From contig JAEZUM010000046.1 of assembly GCA_023421075.1 (NCBI GenBank), positions 43,732 through 107,731 of the forward strand: a stretch of 64,000 nucleotides of DNA, in the 5' to 3' direction. The notes beneath the pieces were generated by a model. It saw only the letters and a list, made by a program, of their open reading frames with translations, had not been told where the DNA came from and searched no databases. This document shows, piece by piece, positions 28,236 to 37,104 of this stretch; the first letter of the stretch is position 1; every line of letters starts with the position of its first letter. Made by a program: the position numbers and the translations under genes. Source of the stretch: Bacillota bacterium (GTDB lineage Bacteria; Bacillota; Clostridia; Lachnospirales; Lachnospiraceae).

Positions 28236-28967
28236 GATATAGGGGGAGACCTTATTAAAAAGTCCTTCCTTAATTCCCGGAATCTTCATAAGCTCTTCAA
28301 TTGTCTGAAAGCTTCCGTTGGCACCTCGATATTCGATAATAGAGGCTGCTTTCGCTTCCCCGATACCGGGTAACTCCATCAATTCCTTAGCGTCTGCCAG
28401 ATTGATATTGATACGTTTCTCATCAGTGGATGCTTCCGGGCTATTGCTCTCTTGTGTTAGAGTGTCACTCGTGAATGGCAGCTCCTTTACCTCCTCCTTC
28501 GAAGGAATATAAATTCGCTGTCCATCACTGACCTTAACTGCCTGATTAATATAATCGCCGGCCGCTTCCTTCGTAAGTCCTCCGGCAAGTGCAACAAGAT
28601 CTATCACTCTTGCACCTTCATCCGCTTCGTAGACACCCGGATTGATTACCTCTCCGCATATATGAACATAAATAATATGAACTTCCACTCCACTTGCCTT
28701 CGTATTCTCCTTGGAAGCTTCTATTTTCATGGATGCTTCTGAATGCGCCGAAGTCTTCTCCTTCTCCAACCCCGATACCTTATCAGAATTTTCTCTTTCA
28801 TCTGCGCCTGTTAGTCCCTCTGCATACTGTGATGTATCGGACGCATCGGTTCTTGTTGTTATCAATTCTGCATGGGATTGATTCTCCTCGTAGGAACAAC
28901 TATAACAGATTCCCGAGATTAATAACAGAGCACAGGTAATCCCTATCATGACATAATTTTTCTTCAT
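28224..28967 (-). CDS. comEA: ComEA-family DNA-binding competence protein
   Basis: ComEA binds incoming double-stranded DNA at the outer face of the membrane and passes it to ComEC. The 247-residue protein has an N-terminal membrane segment (residues 5-22; possible lipobox SGIC), a low-complexity linker, an SLBB-like domain beginning HICGEVINPGVYEADEG, and a C-terminal helix-hairpin-helix pair (INLADAKELMELPGIGEAKA, then IPGIKEGLFNKV). It is upstream of the comEC unit on the same strand. The last codons lie in a 19-bp tandem repeat. The ribosome binding site is weak (AAAGATG). Confidence 0.9.
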   Translation of the reverse strand: MKKNYVMIGITCALLLISGICYSCSYEENQSHAELITTRTDASDTSQYAEGLTGADERENSDKVSGLEKEKTSAHSEASMKIEASKENTKASGVEVHIIYVHICGEVINPGVYEADEGARVIDLVALAGGLTKEAAGDYINQAVKVSDGQRIYIPSKEEVKELPFTSDTLTQESNSPEASTDEKRININLADAKELMELPGIGEAKAASIIEYRGANGSFQTIEELMKIPGIKEGLFNKVSPYITVR

Positions 28968-29098
28968 TGTCTATCATCTTTCTTAATTGATCAGATGACT
29001 TAAAAGTACCCTCTATACTTTTTCGATAAGACATTTTTATTTTACATAATCTGCCCATCATTTACAATAGGTATTTCATCTATAAAACAAGAAAATAC

Positions 29099-29566
29099 TT
29101 AACATTTTCTCCAATTACACTGAAATATAACAATCCCTGCTGCCACCAGAACAAGACCGATCAGCTTATGCCATTCGAAATCTGCCTTCTTTGCTCCGAA
29201 GATCCCAAATAATTCAATGAGATATGCCACCAGAAGCTGGGCTGTGATAATGAACATATTTGCCATTGCCGGTCCTAAGGTATCCACACTTTTTATGACG
29301 GTATAGGTGATGAATGCGCCGAGTACGCCACCGAGGAGCATATATTTACTTTCAATTTTAAGCAGGGATGAAAAGGAACCCTGTCGCCCTGTTATGAACC
29401 ATGCTCCGAAGCAGACAAGCATAGCCGTAAATTGTACAAAGGTAGCTGAAACCCATATACCTGCTTGTTTTGTAACACCCGTATTAAATACTCCCTGAGT
29501 ACTCATCAAAGCCCCGGACAGAATCGCAATCAAAAATCCCAACATATTGAATACCAATCCTTTCAT
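29099..29566 (-). CDS. YdcZ/DUF606-family DMT transporter
   Basis: This is a small membrane protein of 155 residues with about five hydrophobic helices, of the drug/metabolite-type DUF606 family. It contains the repeated small-residue pattern GALMSTQGVFNTG and an AFITYTVIKS helix. Members are half-size and may pair as dimers; the substrate is unknown. The first ATG (29566) has no clear ribosome binding site; ATG 29545 has AAAGGA 12 nt upstream and is an alternative. It stands alone between comEA and the arginine genes. Confidence 0.75.
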   Translation of the reverse strand: MKGLVFNMLGFLIAILSGALMSTQGVFNTGVTKQAGIWVSATFVQFTAMLVCFGAWFITGRQGSFSSLLKIESKYMLLGGVLGAFITYTVIKSVDTLGPAMANMFIITAQLLVAYLIELFGIFGAKKADFEWHKLIGLVLVAAGIVIFQCNWRKC

Positions 29567-29710
29567 TCATACGCAAATCCCGTATCCAACCGAAAAGCTC
29601 TACCAAATGACAGCTAAGGGGCCAATTTGTAGTTCTGTGAAGGATCGGTCTTTATAGTCTTTTATAAAGATTGTATCCCATTTGGTTTTGCCTATGCAGC
29701 TTCCGAAAAG

Positions 29711-29742
29711 GAAAAGGTTGCCACAAATATACTGTGGCAACC
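29711..29742 (-). terminator. Intrinsic terminator of the argJBD operon
   Basis: GGTTGCCACA and TGTGGCAACC make a perfect 10-bp stem with a 7-nt loop, followed on the minus strand by TTTTCCTTTTC. It lies 7 nt after the argD stop codon. Confidence 0.85.
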
Positions 29743-29748
29743 CCTTGA

Positions 29749-30933
29749 TTATAATTCACTTAAGACTCCGTCTAAAATAGCAATCATTTCATCTACATGC
29801 TGCTGCTCAATCACAAGCGGAGGAACAAAACGAATTACATTGGCACCGGCGCTAATCAGGATGAGTCCTGCATCCATTACTTTTATAATGATATCTTTTA
29901 CTGGTATTGTGAACTCCAAGCCCTGCATTAATCCCTTTCCTCTGCGTTCCTTGATAAATTCATACTTTTCTGCTAATTCGTCCAGTCTTTTGGTAAGATA
30001 TGGTGCAATCTCCTGAACATGTTCTACAATACCTTCACTCTCGAACAGATCAAATACCTTGCTTACTGCTGCCGTAACAAAAGGATTACCTCCATAAGTC
30101 GTTCCGTGGTCCCCCGGTTCAAAGGCAGAAGCAACTTCTGTGGTCGCCGCAAAGGCTCCAACCGGTACTCCACAGCCCAGAGCCTTGGCAGTGGTTATGA
30201 TATCCGGTTTGATATGATAATGTTGATGGGCAAACATCGATCCGGTTCTCCCCATACCACATTGAATTTCATCAAGGATTAGAATAATATCGTTTTCATC
30301 ACAAAGCTTTCTTACACCCTCCAGGAATTCATTCGTAGCAGGGTACAAACCGCCCTCTCCCTGAACGGGTTCCAAAATGATCGCACAGGTCTTGTCATTG
30401 ATAAGCTCCTTAACGCTCTCCAGATTATTGAACTGGGCAAATACGACTCCGCCGATCAAAGGTCCGAAGGCTTCCCGGTATTTTTTATTTCCGGTGATAC
30501 TCAAGGCTCCCATGCTTCTTCCGTGGAAGGAATGATCCATGGAAATAATCTGGCTGTCTGCCACCCCATGCTTATTATAATAATACTTTCGTGCCAACTT
30601 AACTGCACCTTCAATCGCTTCTGTTCCACTGCTGGTAAAAAAGACCCGGTCCATACCGCTGGCACCAATCAGCTTCTTCGCCGCTTCGATTACCGGTACA
30701 TTATAATAGAGATTTGAGGTGTGGAGTAATTTATCGATCTGAGCTTTCAAGGCATCATTGAACTGTTGATTGCCATACCCGAGAGCAAATACCGCAATTC
30801 CGGCTGCAAAGTCCAGATATTTCTTATTATTACTGTCATAAAGATAGACACCCTCGCCACGATCCAACACAAGCTGATAACGACTATAGGTATGCATCAA
30901 TACTTTCTCAGCTTCTTCCATGAGCAGCTTCAT
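29749..30933 (-). CDS. argD: Acetylornithine aminotransferase
   Basis: ArgD is a PLP enzyme that converts N-acetylglutamate semialdehyde to N-acetylornithine. Class III aminotransferase motifs are present: FTSSGTEAIEGAVKLAR, the SFHGRSMGALS loop, ILDEIQCGMGRTG and the PLP-lysine region TTAKALGCGVPVGAF. The frame opens at 30954, but the ATG at 30933 has the better-placed GGA site and matches the family start (394 residues). It is the last gene of GNAT-argJ-argB-argD. Confidence 0.94.
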   Translation of the reverse strand: MKLLMEEAEKVLMHTYSRYQLVLDRGEGVYLYDSNNKKYLDFAAGIAVFALGYGNQQFNDALKAQIDKLLHTSNLYYNVPVIEAAKKLIGASGMDRVFFTSSGTEAIEGAVKLARKYYYNKHGVADSQIISMDHSFHGRSMGALSITGNKKYREAFGPLIGGVVFAQFNNLESVKELINDKTCAIILEPVQGEGGLYPATNEFLEGVRKLCDENDIILILDEIQCGMGRTGSMFAHQHYHIKPDIITTAKALGCGVPVGAFAATTEVASAFEPGDHGTTYGGNPFVTAAVSKVFDLFESEGIVEHVQEIAPYLTKRLDELAEKYEFIKERRGKGLMQGLEFTIPVKDIIIKVMDAGLILISAGANVIRFVPPLVIEQQHVDEMIAILDGVLSEL

Positions 30934-31000
30934 ATTAATCATATCCTTTCCCATTCTATTATTTGATGGAGACAGCTCTTTACCACTGTCGTTCCTCCGT

Positions 31001-31906
31001 CTATTTTCCTACCATTGCCTCGTTATCATAGATACTGGCCTGATCAATGATGGCTGTTCCGATACCACGATTGGTGAAGAACTCGAGCAGCAGACAATGT
31101 TCAATTCTACCGTCCAGAATATGAACTCTGGATACACCGTTTCTCACTGCATCCACACAGTTCTTCAGCTTCGGAAGCATCCCCCCTCCGATAAAGCCGC
31201 TATCCAGCAAGGCATCTGCTTTATCAAGTGTTAATACGGAGATCAAACTGTCCTTATCCTTGGGATCTGCATACACACCCTCAATATCCGTTAAGAATAC
31301 CAGCTTCTCCGCCCCGATTGCTGTTGCAACGGCACATGCCGCGTCATCCGCATTGATATTATAATTCTGATATTCATCGTCAAGACCGATCGGTGCAATG
31401 ACGGGAACAAAATTATTATCGATTAATGTATTAATAAGCTCTGTGTTAACTTCAGTAATATTTCCCACAAAGCCGATATCCTGACCATTCACCGATCTCT
31501 TCTCTACCTTTAACGTACAGCCGTCCTTACCACTGATGCCGACTGCCTTCACACCCAGCTTCTCTACCATCTGAACCAGATTCTTATTCACCTTACCAAG
31601 AACCATTTCAGCAACCTCCATGGTCTGTTCATCGGTAACACGCAGTCCCTCGACGAATTTGGACTCATGACCCAGAAGACCCAGCCATTTCGTAATCTCC
31701 TTACCACCACCGTGTACGATAATCGGCTGCATACCGACTAATTTAAGCAAAGCGACATCCTTTATGACATTGAGTTGAAGATTCTCATCCAGCATAGCGC
31801 TACCGCCGTATTTTACAACGACCTTTTTATTATTAAACTTTTGTATGTAAGGAAGGGCCTCAATTAAAGTCTGAGCCTTCAGCAGTATCTGATCCATCTG
31901 TTCCAT
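31001..31906 (-). CDS. argB: N-acetylglutamate kinase
   Basis: ArgB phosphorylates N-acetylglutamate in arginine synthesis. The amino-acid kinase fold is shown by VVVKYGGSAM near the start, IIVHGGGKEITKWL, and FLTDIEGVYADPKD. An AAAGGA site eight bases before the ATG at 31906 decides the start over the upstream ATG at 31957 (301 residues). In organisms with the N-terminal extension seen here before KYGGSAM, this enzyme is often inhibited by arginine; that is inference. Confidence 0.95.
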   Translation of the reverse strand: MEQMDQILLKAQTLIEALPYIQKFNNKKVVVKYGGSAMLDENLQLNVIKDVALLKLVGMQPIIVHGGGKEITKWLGLLGHESKFVEGLRVTDEQTMEVAEMVLGKVNKNLVQMVEKLGVKAVGISGKDGCTLKVEKRSVNGQDIGFVGNITEVNTELINTLIDNNFVPVIAPIGLDDEYQNYNINADDAACAVATAIGAEKLVFLTDIEGVYADPKDKDSLISVLTLDKADALLDSGFIGGGMLPKLKNCVDAVRNGVSRVHILDGRIEHCLLLEFFTNRGIGTAIIDQASIYDNEAMVGK

Positions 31907-31937
31907 ATCACTAGTCCTTTCCTGTTTCGTTGTTTTA

Positions 31938-33158
31938 TTATGAGCGATAGTCTGCATTTATTTTTACATAATCATAAGAGAAATCACAGCCCCAGGCGGT
32001 AGCGGATGATGTACCCGATTTTAAATCCGCAGTGGCCTTGACCTCTTTCCCGGAGAGAATCTGAGTTGCAAATTCTTCGGAATAATCGGTAGCCATGCCA
32101 TTCTCCACTAATTTAAGCGTACCGTCTGCACTTTCAATCGATAAATCCACCTTATCGGGATCAAAATTTACACCGGAATAGCCCATCGCGCAGAGGATTC
32201 TTCCCCAGTTTGCATCATTTCCAAAGACTGCCGTCTTAACAAGATTCGATGTGATGATTGATTTACTAAGGATGGCGGCTATGTCCCAGGAGGGTGCATT
32301 CACTACCTCTACCTCAAACAGCTTCGTTGCGCCTTCTCCATCGGCAGCCATCTTCTTGGACAGATCCGTTGTCACATAATTAAGAGCCTTGCAAAAAATC
32401 TCGTAATCCTCGTTTTTCTCCGTGATTTCCTCATTTCCTGCAAGTCCATTGGCCAATAATAATAAGGAATCATTGGTGGAGGTATCACGGTCCACACTGA
32501 TCATATTGAAAGAAACCTTGACATCCGCACTTAATGCTTCCTGCAACAACTCCTTACTGATATTTAAGTCGGTGGTTACAACACCAAGCATCGTAGCCAT
32601 GTTCGGATGGATCATACCGGACCCTTTTGCCATCCCACCAAGCTTAACTTCCTTCCCACCTACCGTGAAGCTTACCGCACACTCCTTGGAATAGGTATCC
32701 GTCGTCATGATCGCCTCCGCTGCTTGAGCGCCAGCCAGAAGTCCTTCCGCTAATTCTGCCGCAAGAAGCTTTACTCCTTCTACAATTACATCAATCGGCA
32801 TCTGCTTCCCGATTACACCGGTAGAGGCAGTATAAACAGAGGTTATCGGAACATTCATAGCATCGGCTACTGCCTTAGCCATAAGCTTATTATTGATATC
32901 ACCTTCCGTACCGGTACATGCGTTCGCTACACCACTGTTCAGTACAACAGCCTGAACAAATGGGCTTTCCTTCGTCACCTTCATATCCCATTTTACCGGA
33001 GCAGCCTTCACTACATTGGTTGTGAAGGTTCCTGCTCCTTTTGCAGGAACAACAGAATATACCAATGCCATATCTTTTCTCTTCTTCTTGATTCCGGCAT
33101 ATACCCCCGCTGCTTGAAAACCATTGGCTGCTGTAACTCCACCATCTATCTTCTTCAT
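31938..33158 (-). CDS. argJ: Bifunctional glutamate N-acetyltransferase / ornithine acetyltransferase
   Basis: ArgJ recycles the acetyl group from acetylornithine to glutamate; bifunctional forms also use acetyl-CoA. It is a self-cleaving enzyme and shows the cleavage motif KGSGMIHPNMATMLG, with the nucleophilic Thr before MLG, plus GNDANWGRI. Start at ATG 33158 (AGGTG site at 6 nt), 406 residues. The next gene, argB, starts 31 nt downstream. Whether it is mono- or bifunctional cannot be settled here. Confidence 0.94.
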   Translation of the reverse strand: MKKIDGGVTAANGFQAAGVYAGIKKKRKDMALVYSVVPAKGAGTFTTNVVKAAPVKWDMKVTKESPFVQAVVLNSGVANACTGTEGDINNKLMAKAVADAMNVPITSVYTASTGVIGKQMPIDVIVEGVKLLAAELAEGLLAGAQAAEAIMTTDTYSKECAVSFTVGGKEVKLGGMAKGSGMIHPNMATMLGVVTTDLNISKELLQEALSADVKVSFNMISVDRDTSTNDSLLLLANGLAGNEEITEKNEDYEIFCKALNYVTTDLSKKMAADGEGATKLFEVEVVNAPSWDIAAILSKSIITSNLVKTAVFGNDANWGRILCAMGYSGVNFDPDKVDLSIESADGTLKLVENGMATDYSEEFATQILSGKEVKATADLKSGTSSATAWGCDFSYDYVKINADYRS

Positions 33159-33192
33159 ATGAATCACCTTAACCTTTCCCTATTATAATTAT

Positions 33193-33621
33193 CTAGCTGT
33201 TCTGTTCATTGATACTGATCGTATAATAATTAAGATCGGAACGACATTCATAACCTAATCCGCTCCAGAATTCATTCCCTTTCTTATTCTCAGTAAAACA
33301 TACCAGCCCCAGCTTTGTTATTCCCTCATCTTTCATCGATTCGGTTATTCGTTCCATCAATTTTCTTCCGATCGAACGTCTTCGGTAATTCTCATCGATA
33401 CAGGCGTGATAGATGTATCCTCTTCTGCCATCATGTCCGCTGAATATAACCCCAACGATATGATTATCTTCTTCCGCAACGAAATTAGTAACAGGATTTC
33501 TCTTAAGGAATTTTTCAATCCCCTCTATGGAGTCATCCACTTTGCGAAGGCCAACCCCGGGGGTTCTCTTCCAAAGCTGATAAACCTCATCATAATCCTT
33601 CATTGTGAAAAGTCTTATCAT
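33193..33621 (-). CDS. GNAT acetyltransferase leading the arg operon
   Basis: This 142-residue GNAT protein has the acetyl-CoA loop RRRSIGRKLM and the late motif GNEFWSGLGYE. It is the first gene of GNAT-argJ-argB-argD and lies 34 nt before argJ. The position suggests a short N-acetylglutamate synthase or an accessory acetylase, but general GNAT enzymes look the same, so function is unproven. Confidence 0.75.
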   Translation of the reverse strand: MIRLFTMKDYDEVYQLWKRTPGVGLRKVDDSIEGIEKFLKRNPVTNFVAEEDNHIVGVIFSGHDGRRGYIYHACIDENYRRRSIGRKLMERITESMKDEGITKLGLVCFTENKKGNEFWSGLGYECRSDLNYYTISINEQNS

Positions 33622-33715
33622 AATTCACCTCCATGATGATGTTCTGTGTCTTCTTTCCGGGAGAGGAGTCTAACATGAGTTTCTTCCGGTATCCATGCCG
33701 GATAATAATAACCGC

Positions 33716-33760
33716 TGCATAAAATATTTATAATTATACATCTCGATTAAATTTTATGCA
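33716..33760. promoter_or_regulatory. Inverted repeat upstream of the arg operon
   Basis: A perfect 10-bp inverted repeat TGCATAAAAT ... ATTTTATGCA with 25 bp between lies upstream of the GNAT-argJBD unit, in the gap after maf. The half-sites resemble loose ARG-box halves (TGnATA). It may be an ArgR/AhrC operator or simply a structure in an AT-rich gap. Confidence 0.4.
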
Positions 33761-33764
33761 ATAC

Positions 33765-34373
33765 CTAATTTAATTTTTTTAGATCGATCCCATGAAGGAG
33801 AAGCGAGGCATAGATTTCTGCAATTGGAAAGCCGACGATATTATAATAATCTCCTTCTATTTCCTTAATAAAGATACCGAATTTTCCTTGGATTGCATAA
33901 GCCCCCGCTTTGTCCATCGGTTCTCCTGTCGCGATATAATCCTGTATCTGATCTTCTGTCAAGGGGTTCACTACTACCTTAGTACATACCGCAAAGGAAA
34001 AGCTCTCCTCACTACCGCCTTGCTTCATTATGATAATATTGACTCCGGTACATACTTCGTGGGTCCGATCGGACAGCATTCGAAGCATTCTTGCTGCATC
34101 AATTGTATCCTTTGGCTTGCCAAGTGCATGCTCTTCGTAGAATACCATTGTATCAGCACCGATTATGATAATGTCCCTGTCATTCCCCTTCTTCTTCACC
34201 TGCTCTTTGATGGTTTCTGTCTTTAATCTGGCCAGTGCTTGTACCATCTGATCAGGCACGGTCTCCATAACCTCTTCCTTCACGTTGCTTGCCATTACTT
34301 GATAGGGTATTCCCATGGTCTCCATGATCTCTTTTCGTCTCGGTGATTCGGATGCTAATATTATCTGGTACAT
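33765..34373 (-). CDS. maf: Maf-family nucleotide pyrophosphatase
   Basis: Maf proteins cleave dTTP, UTP or modified nucleotides to the monophosphate and are linked to septum control. Motifs: LASESPRRKEIM at the start, IIGADTMVFYEEHALGKP and GAYAIQGKFGIFI. The length of 202 residues is typical. It is a single gene, divergent from argG, and its start at 34373 has an AAAGGA site. Confidence 0.93.
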   Translation of the reverse strand: MYQIILASESPRRKEIMETMGIPYQVMASNVKEEVMETVPDQMVQALARLKTETIKEQVKKKGNDRDIIIIGADTMVFYEEHALGKPKDTIDAARMLRMLSDRTHEVCTGVNIIIMKQGGSEESFSFAVCTKVVVNPLTEDQIQDYIATGEPMDKAGAYAIQGKFGIFIKEIEGDYYNIVGFPIAEIYASLLLHGIDLKKLN

Positions 34374-34562
34374 AATCGTCCTTTCCCAGGTCCTTCGTGG
34401 CCTGATAAACAGTTTATCGTTATTCGTACTTGTATCATTAATTGACTTCTTATCTTACAGAAACATATCTTTCTTCTATTATAATAAATAGGAACTGTAA
34501 GTAAAGACAATTACTTTAAATTCTTCCTTCCTCTGCCAAACCGTAAATTGAAGCAGGAACAC

Positions 34563-34648
34563 AAATGTGTTGTATTTTTATACTTTTTTAAATTAACTAT
34601 TGCATAATAATAAAATGTGTTGTATATTTATTAAAAGTTATTTATAAA
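34563..34648 (+). promoter_or_regulatory. argG promoter with duplicated operator-like repeat
   Basis: A 19-bp near-identical direct repeat (aaatgtgttgtatttttat at 34563, aaatgtgttgtatatttat at 34613) has copies 50 bp apart, about five helix turns. The second copy contains TTGTAT (34620-34625), followed after 17 bp by TATAAA (34643-34648), a plausible promoter. The repeats contain TGTAT-4-AT(A/T) patterns similar to ARG boxes, so ArgR control is possible. Confidence 0.5.
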
Positions 34649-34704
34649 GCGAAGGAAGTATACTATAATTAAAACAATAGAAATCAATTAATGGAGGTTA
34701 TCGT

Positions 34705-35916
34705 ATGAAAGAGAAAGTTATTCTTGCTTATTCCGGCGGTCTGGATACTACCGCTATCATTCCCTGGTTAAAGGAGAATTATGATTATGAAGTTGTCTGC
34801 GTATGTATTGATGTAGGGCAGGGAAACGAATTGGACGGCTTAGAGGAGAGAGCTAAGCTCTCCGGTGCTACCAAGCTCTATATTGAAGATGTTGTCGAAG
34901 AATTCGTGAATGACTACGTTATGCCTTGTGTGAAAGCAAATGCAATCTATGAATATAAGTACCTCCTGGGAACCTCAATGGCTCGCCCGGTGATAGCGAA
35001 ACGATTGGTTGAAATTGCAAGAATTGAGGGAGCTACCGCAATCTGTCATGGTGCAACCGGTAAAGGAAATGATCAGGTACGTTTTGAATTAACGATAAAG
35101 GCACTGGCTCCTGATCTGAAGATTATCGCTCCCTGGAGAATCTGGACTATGGCCTCCCGTGAAGAGGAAATTGAATACTGTGAAAAGCATGGAATTCATC
35201 TACCCTTCTCCTCCGATAACAGTTATTCCCGTGATCGTAACTTATGGCACATCAGCCACGAGGGTCTTGAATTAGAATTACCCTCCAATGCACCGAACTA
35301 TGACCATTTGCTTGTTCTTGGAGTATCTCCGGAAAAAGCACCTGACGAAGGAGAGACCCTCAGCTTAACCTTCGAGAAGGGTATCCCTACTGCTCTGAAC
35401 GGCAAGAGTATGTCAGCAACCGATATCATTAAGGAATTGAATGTGATCGGCGGAAAGCATGGTATCGGAATCGTTGATATCGTAGAGAATCGTGTCGTTG
35501 GTATGAAATCCCGTGGTGTATACGAGACCCCCGGCGGAACAATCCTGATGGAAGCGCATATGCAATTAGAGGAGCTTATTCTGGACCGTGCCACAATGAC
35601 TGCCAAGAAGGAAGTTGGTAACCGCTTTGCCGATATCGTTTATGAAGGAAAATGGTTCACCCCTCTTCGTGAAGCATATCAGGCTTTTGTGGATGTAACA
35701 CAGGAATATGTAACCGGTGAGGTTAAACTTAAGCTTTATAAGGGTAATATCATCAGTCAGGGTACTACTTCTCCCTATTCCTTATATAATGAAAGCATTG
35801 CCTCCTTTACAACCGGAAGCCTCTATAACCATCATGACGCAGAAGGCTTTATCAATCTCTTTGGTCTGTCCTTAAAGGTTCGTGCGATGAAGATGGCATC
35901 CCTCGATCAGAAATAA
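34705..35916 (+). CDS. argG: Argininosuccinate synthase
   Basis: ArgG joins citrulline and aspartate using ATP, the penultimate step of arginine synthesis. The ATP loop is AYSGGLDTTAI; later motifs include HGATGKGNDQVRFE and YSRDRNLWHISHEG. The length of 403 residues is typical. GGAGG is seven bases from the ATG. It is a single-gene unit; argH is not next to it. The protein is complete and ends just before a strong bidirectional terminator. Confidence 0.97.
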   Translation: MKEKVILAYSGGLDTTAIIPWLKENYDYEVVCVCIDVGQGNELDGLEERAKLSGATKLYIEDVVEEFVNDYVMPCVKANAIYEYKYLLGTSMARPVIAKRLVEIARIEGATAICHGATGKGNDQVRFELTIKALAPDLKIIAPWRIWTMASREEEIEYCEKHGIHLPFSSDNSYSRDRNLWHISHEGLELELPSNAPNYDHLLVLGVSPEKAPDEGETLSLTFEKGIPTALNGKSMSATDIIKELNVIGGKHGIGIVDIVENRVVGMKSRGVYETPGGTILMEAHMQLEELILDRATMTAKKEVGNRFADIVYEGKWFTPLREAYQAFVDVTQEYVTGEVKLKLYKGNIISQGTTSPYSLYNESIASFTTGSLYNHHDAEGFINLFGLSLKVRAMKMASLDQK

Positions 35917-35960
35917 GTAAATTAGATACTTGAAGAAATACAATCTGTACCTACCTACCG

Positions 35961-35992
35961 AAAAGCCCCAAACGCGAACGTTTGGGGCTTTT
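35961..35992. terminator. Bidirectional terminator between argG and the hydrolase gene
   Basis: AAAAGCCCCAAACG and CGTTTGGGGCTTTT form a perfect 14-bp stem with a CGAA loop. A-tracts on one arm and T-tracts on the other let it act on both converging genes. Confidence 0.9.
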
Positions 35993-36012
35993 CATACGTG
36001 ACGATAGAAAAT

Positions 36013-36945
36013 TTACATATTAGAAAAACGCTTTAAGAACCGCTCTACCATCTTTTCATATTCCCTACTGTTCTTGCAATAGCTGCCGGCATGCTTCGCA
36101 CCTGCCACAAGATACATTGCTTTATTTTTCTTCTTATTATGATACATCTGTCTTGTCATATCTGCCGGAACCAGATTATCTATTTTGCCATGAATGAATA
36201 ACACCGGTGTCAGGGAATGACGGATCACACGGATCGGTGACACTTCGTTATACCAGAAGCCTGCCCTCAGATAGGTCAGAAAGCTCTCAATCGGTATCAG
36301 GATGCAGGGTAGATGGTAATACTGTTTTAACTGATGACACAACAATTGTGTCAGATCAGAATAAGCGCAGTCGGCGATTGCAAAATTAACCCGATGATCG
36401 ATGCCCAAATGCATTAGTACCGTAGCAGCTCCCATCGATTCTCCGTGTGTTACGATGGTACATTTCTTACCATATCGGTCGTAACACCAGTCTACCAGCT
36501 TTTTCAGATCATACCTCTCATAAAAACCCATGGAGGTATGTGCCTTTCCACTATAACCATGATTTCGATGATCATAAATAATGACTCGATAACCCAAGCG
36601 AAAGAACATCTTAGCATATTTTATGCCACTGTATTTTGCATAGCCGAGCCCATGGCATAGAATCGCGATCTTCTCCGTGGTATTCTTCCTCTGATCTCCA
36701 TTCCTGGTATCCCCTCTCCCAACCTGACTTCTTCCATCCAATAGCTCACAGGATATTCGGTATCCGTAATCCGATTTCAGAGTGAAGATCTCTTTCTCCC
36801 AGGAATAATATTCTTCCGTGTCAACCTTGTTACAGTTGACCTCTCTTTGACAGCCTTTCCCATAAGGCAACATTCTTGGTTTAACAATCAAATCAGACAG
36901 GCACCAAAGCCATTCAAACAGCCATACTCCGACAATTACTATCAT
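36013..36945 (-). CDS. Membrane-anchored alpha/beta hydrolase
   Basis: This 310-residue protein has an N-terminal membrane helix (residues 1-18) and an alpha/beta hydrolase fold: oxyanion region CHGLGYAKYSGIKYAK, nucleophile elbow HGESMGAATV (Ser in GESMG) and a C-terminal HGKIDNLVP plus AGAKHAGS supplying Asp and His. It resembles clostridial YqkD-like lipases or esterases; the substrate is unknown. GAGGTG precedes the ATG. Up to 37080 the upstream DNA is AT-rich with no other gene. Confidence 0.82.
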   Translation of the reverse strand: MIVIVGVWLFEWLWCLSDLIVKPRMLPYGKGCQREVNCNKVDTEEYYSWEKEIFTLKSDYGYRISCELLDGRSQVGRGDTRNGDQRKNTTEKIAILCHGLGYAKYSGIKYAKMFFRLGYRVIIYDHRNHGYSGKAHTSMGFYERYDLKKLVDWCYDRYGKKCTIVTHGESMGAATVLMHLGIDHRVNFAIADCAYSDLTQLLCHQLKQYYHLPCILIPIESFLTYLRAGFWYNEVSPIRVIRHSLTPVLFIHGKIDNLVPADMTRQMYHNKKKNKAMYLVAGAKHAGSYCKNSREYEKMVERFLKRFSNM

Positions 36946-37075
36946 AATTCACCTCATACTGCCGCATTACGGCACAAATTTACCGATATAAATTCATCAT
37001 CTCCAATTATCAGGGTATTATTCTTGCTTTTTGTTTCCATGTGATTCACTGAAAACACAACATAACATAGAATCT

Positions 37076-37104
37076 AATAAAAAGTGTCAGCTCGCTGACA
37101 CTTT
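37076..37104 (-). terminator. Terminator at the left end of the hairpin cluster
   Basis: AAAGTGTCAG and CTGACACTTT form a perfect 10-bp stem with a 4-nt loop, followed on the minus strand by TTATT, making a TTTTTATT run. It is the last of the row of hairpins. Confidence 0.75.

Noticed and set aside
34374..34704. T-box or other riboswitch before argG
   Set aside because: No T-box AGGGTGGNACCGCG sequence or other riboswitch core was seen; only direct repeats and promoter-like boxes were found.
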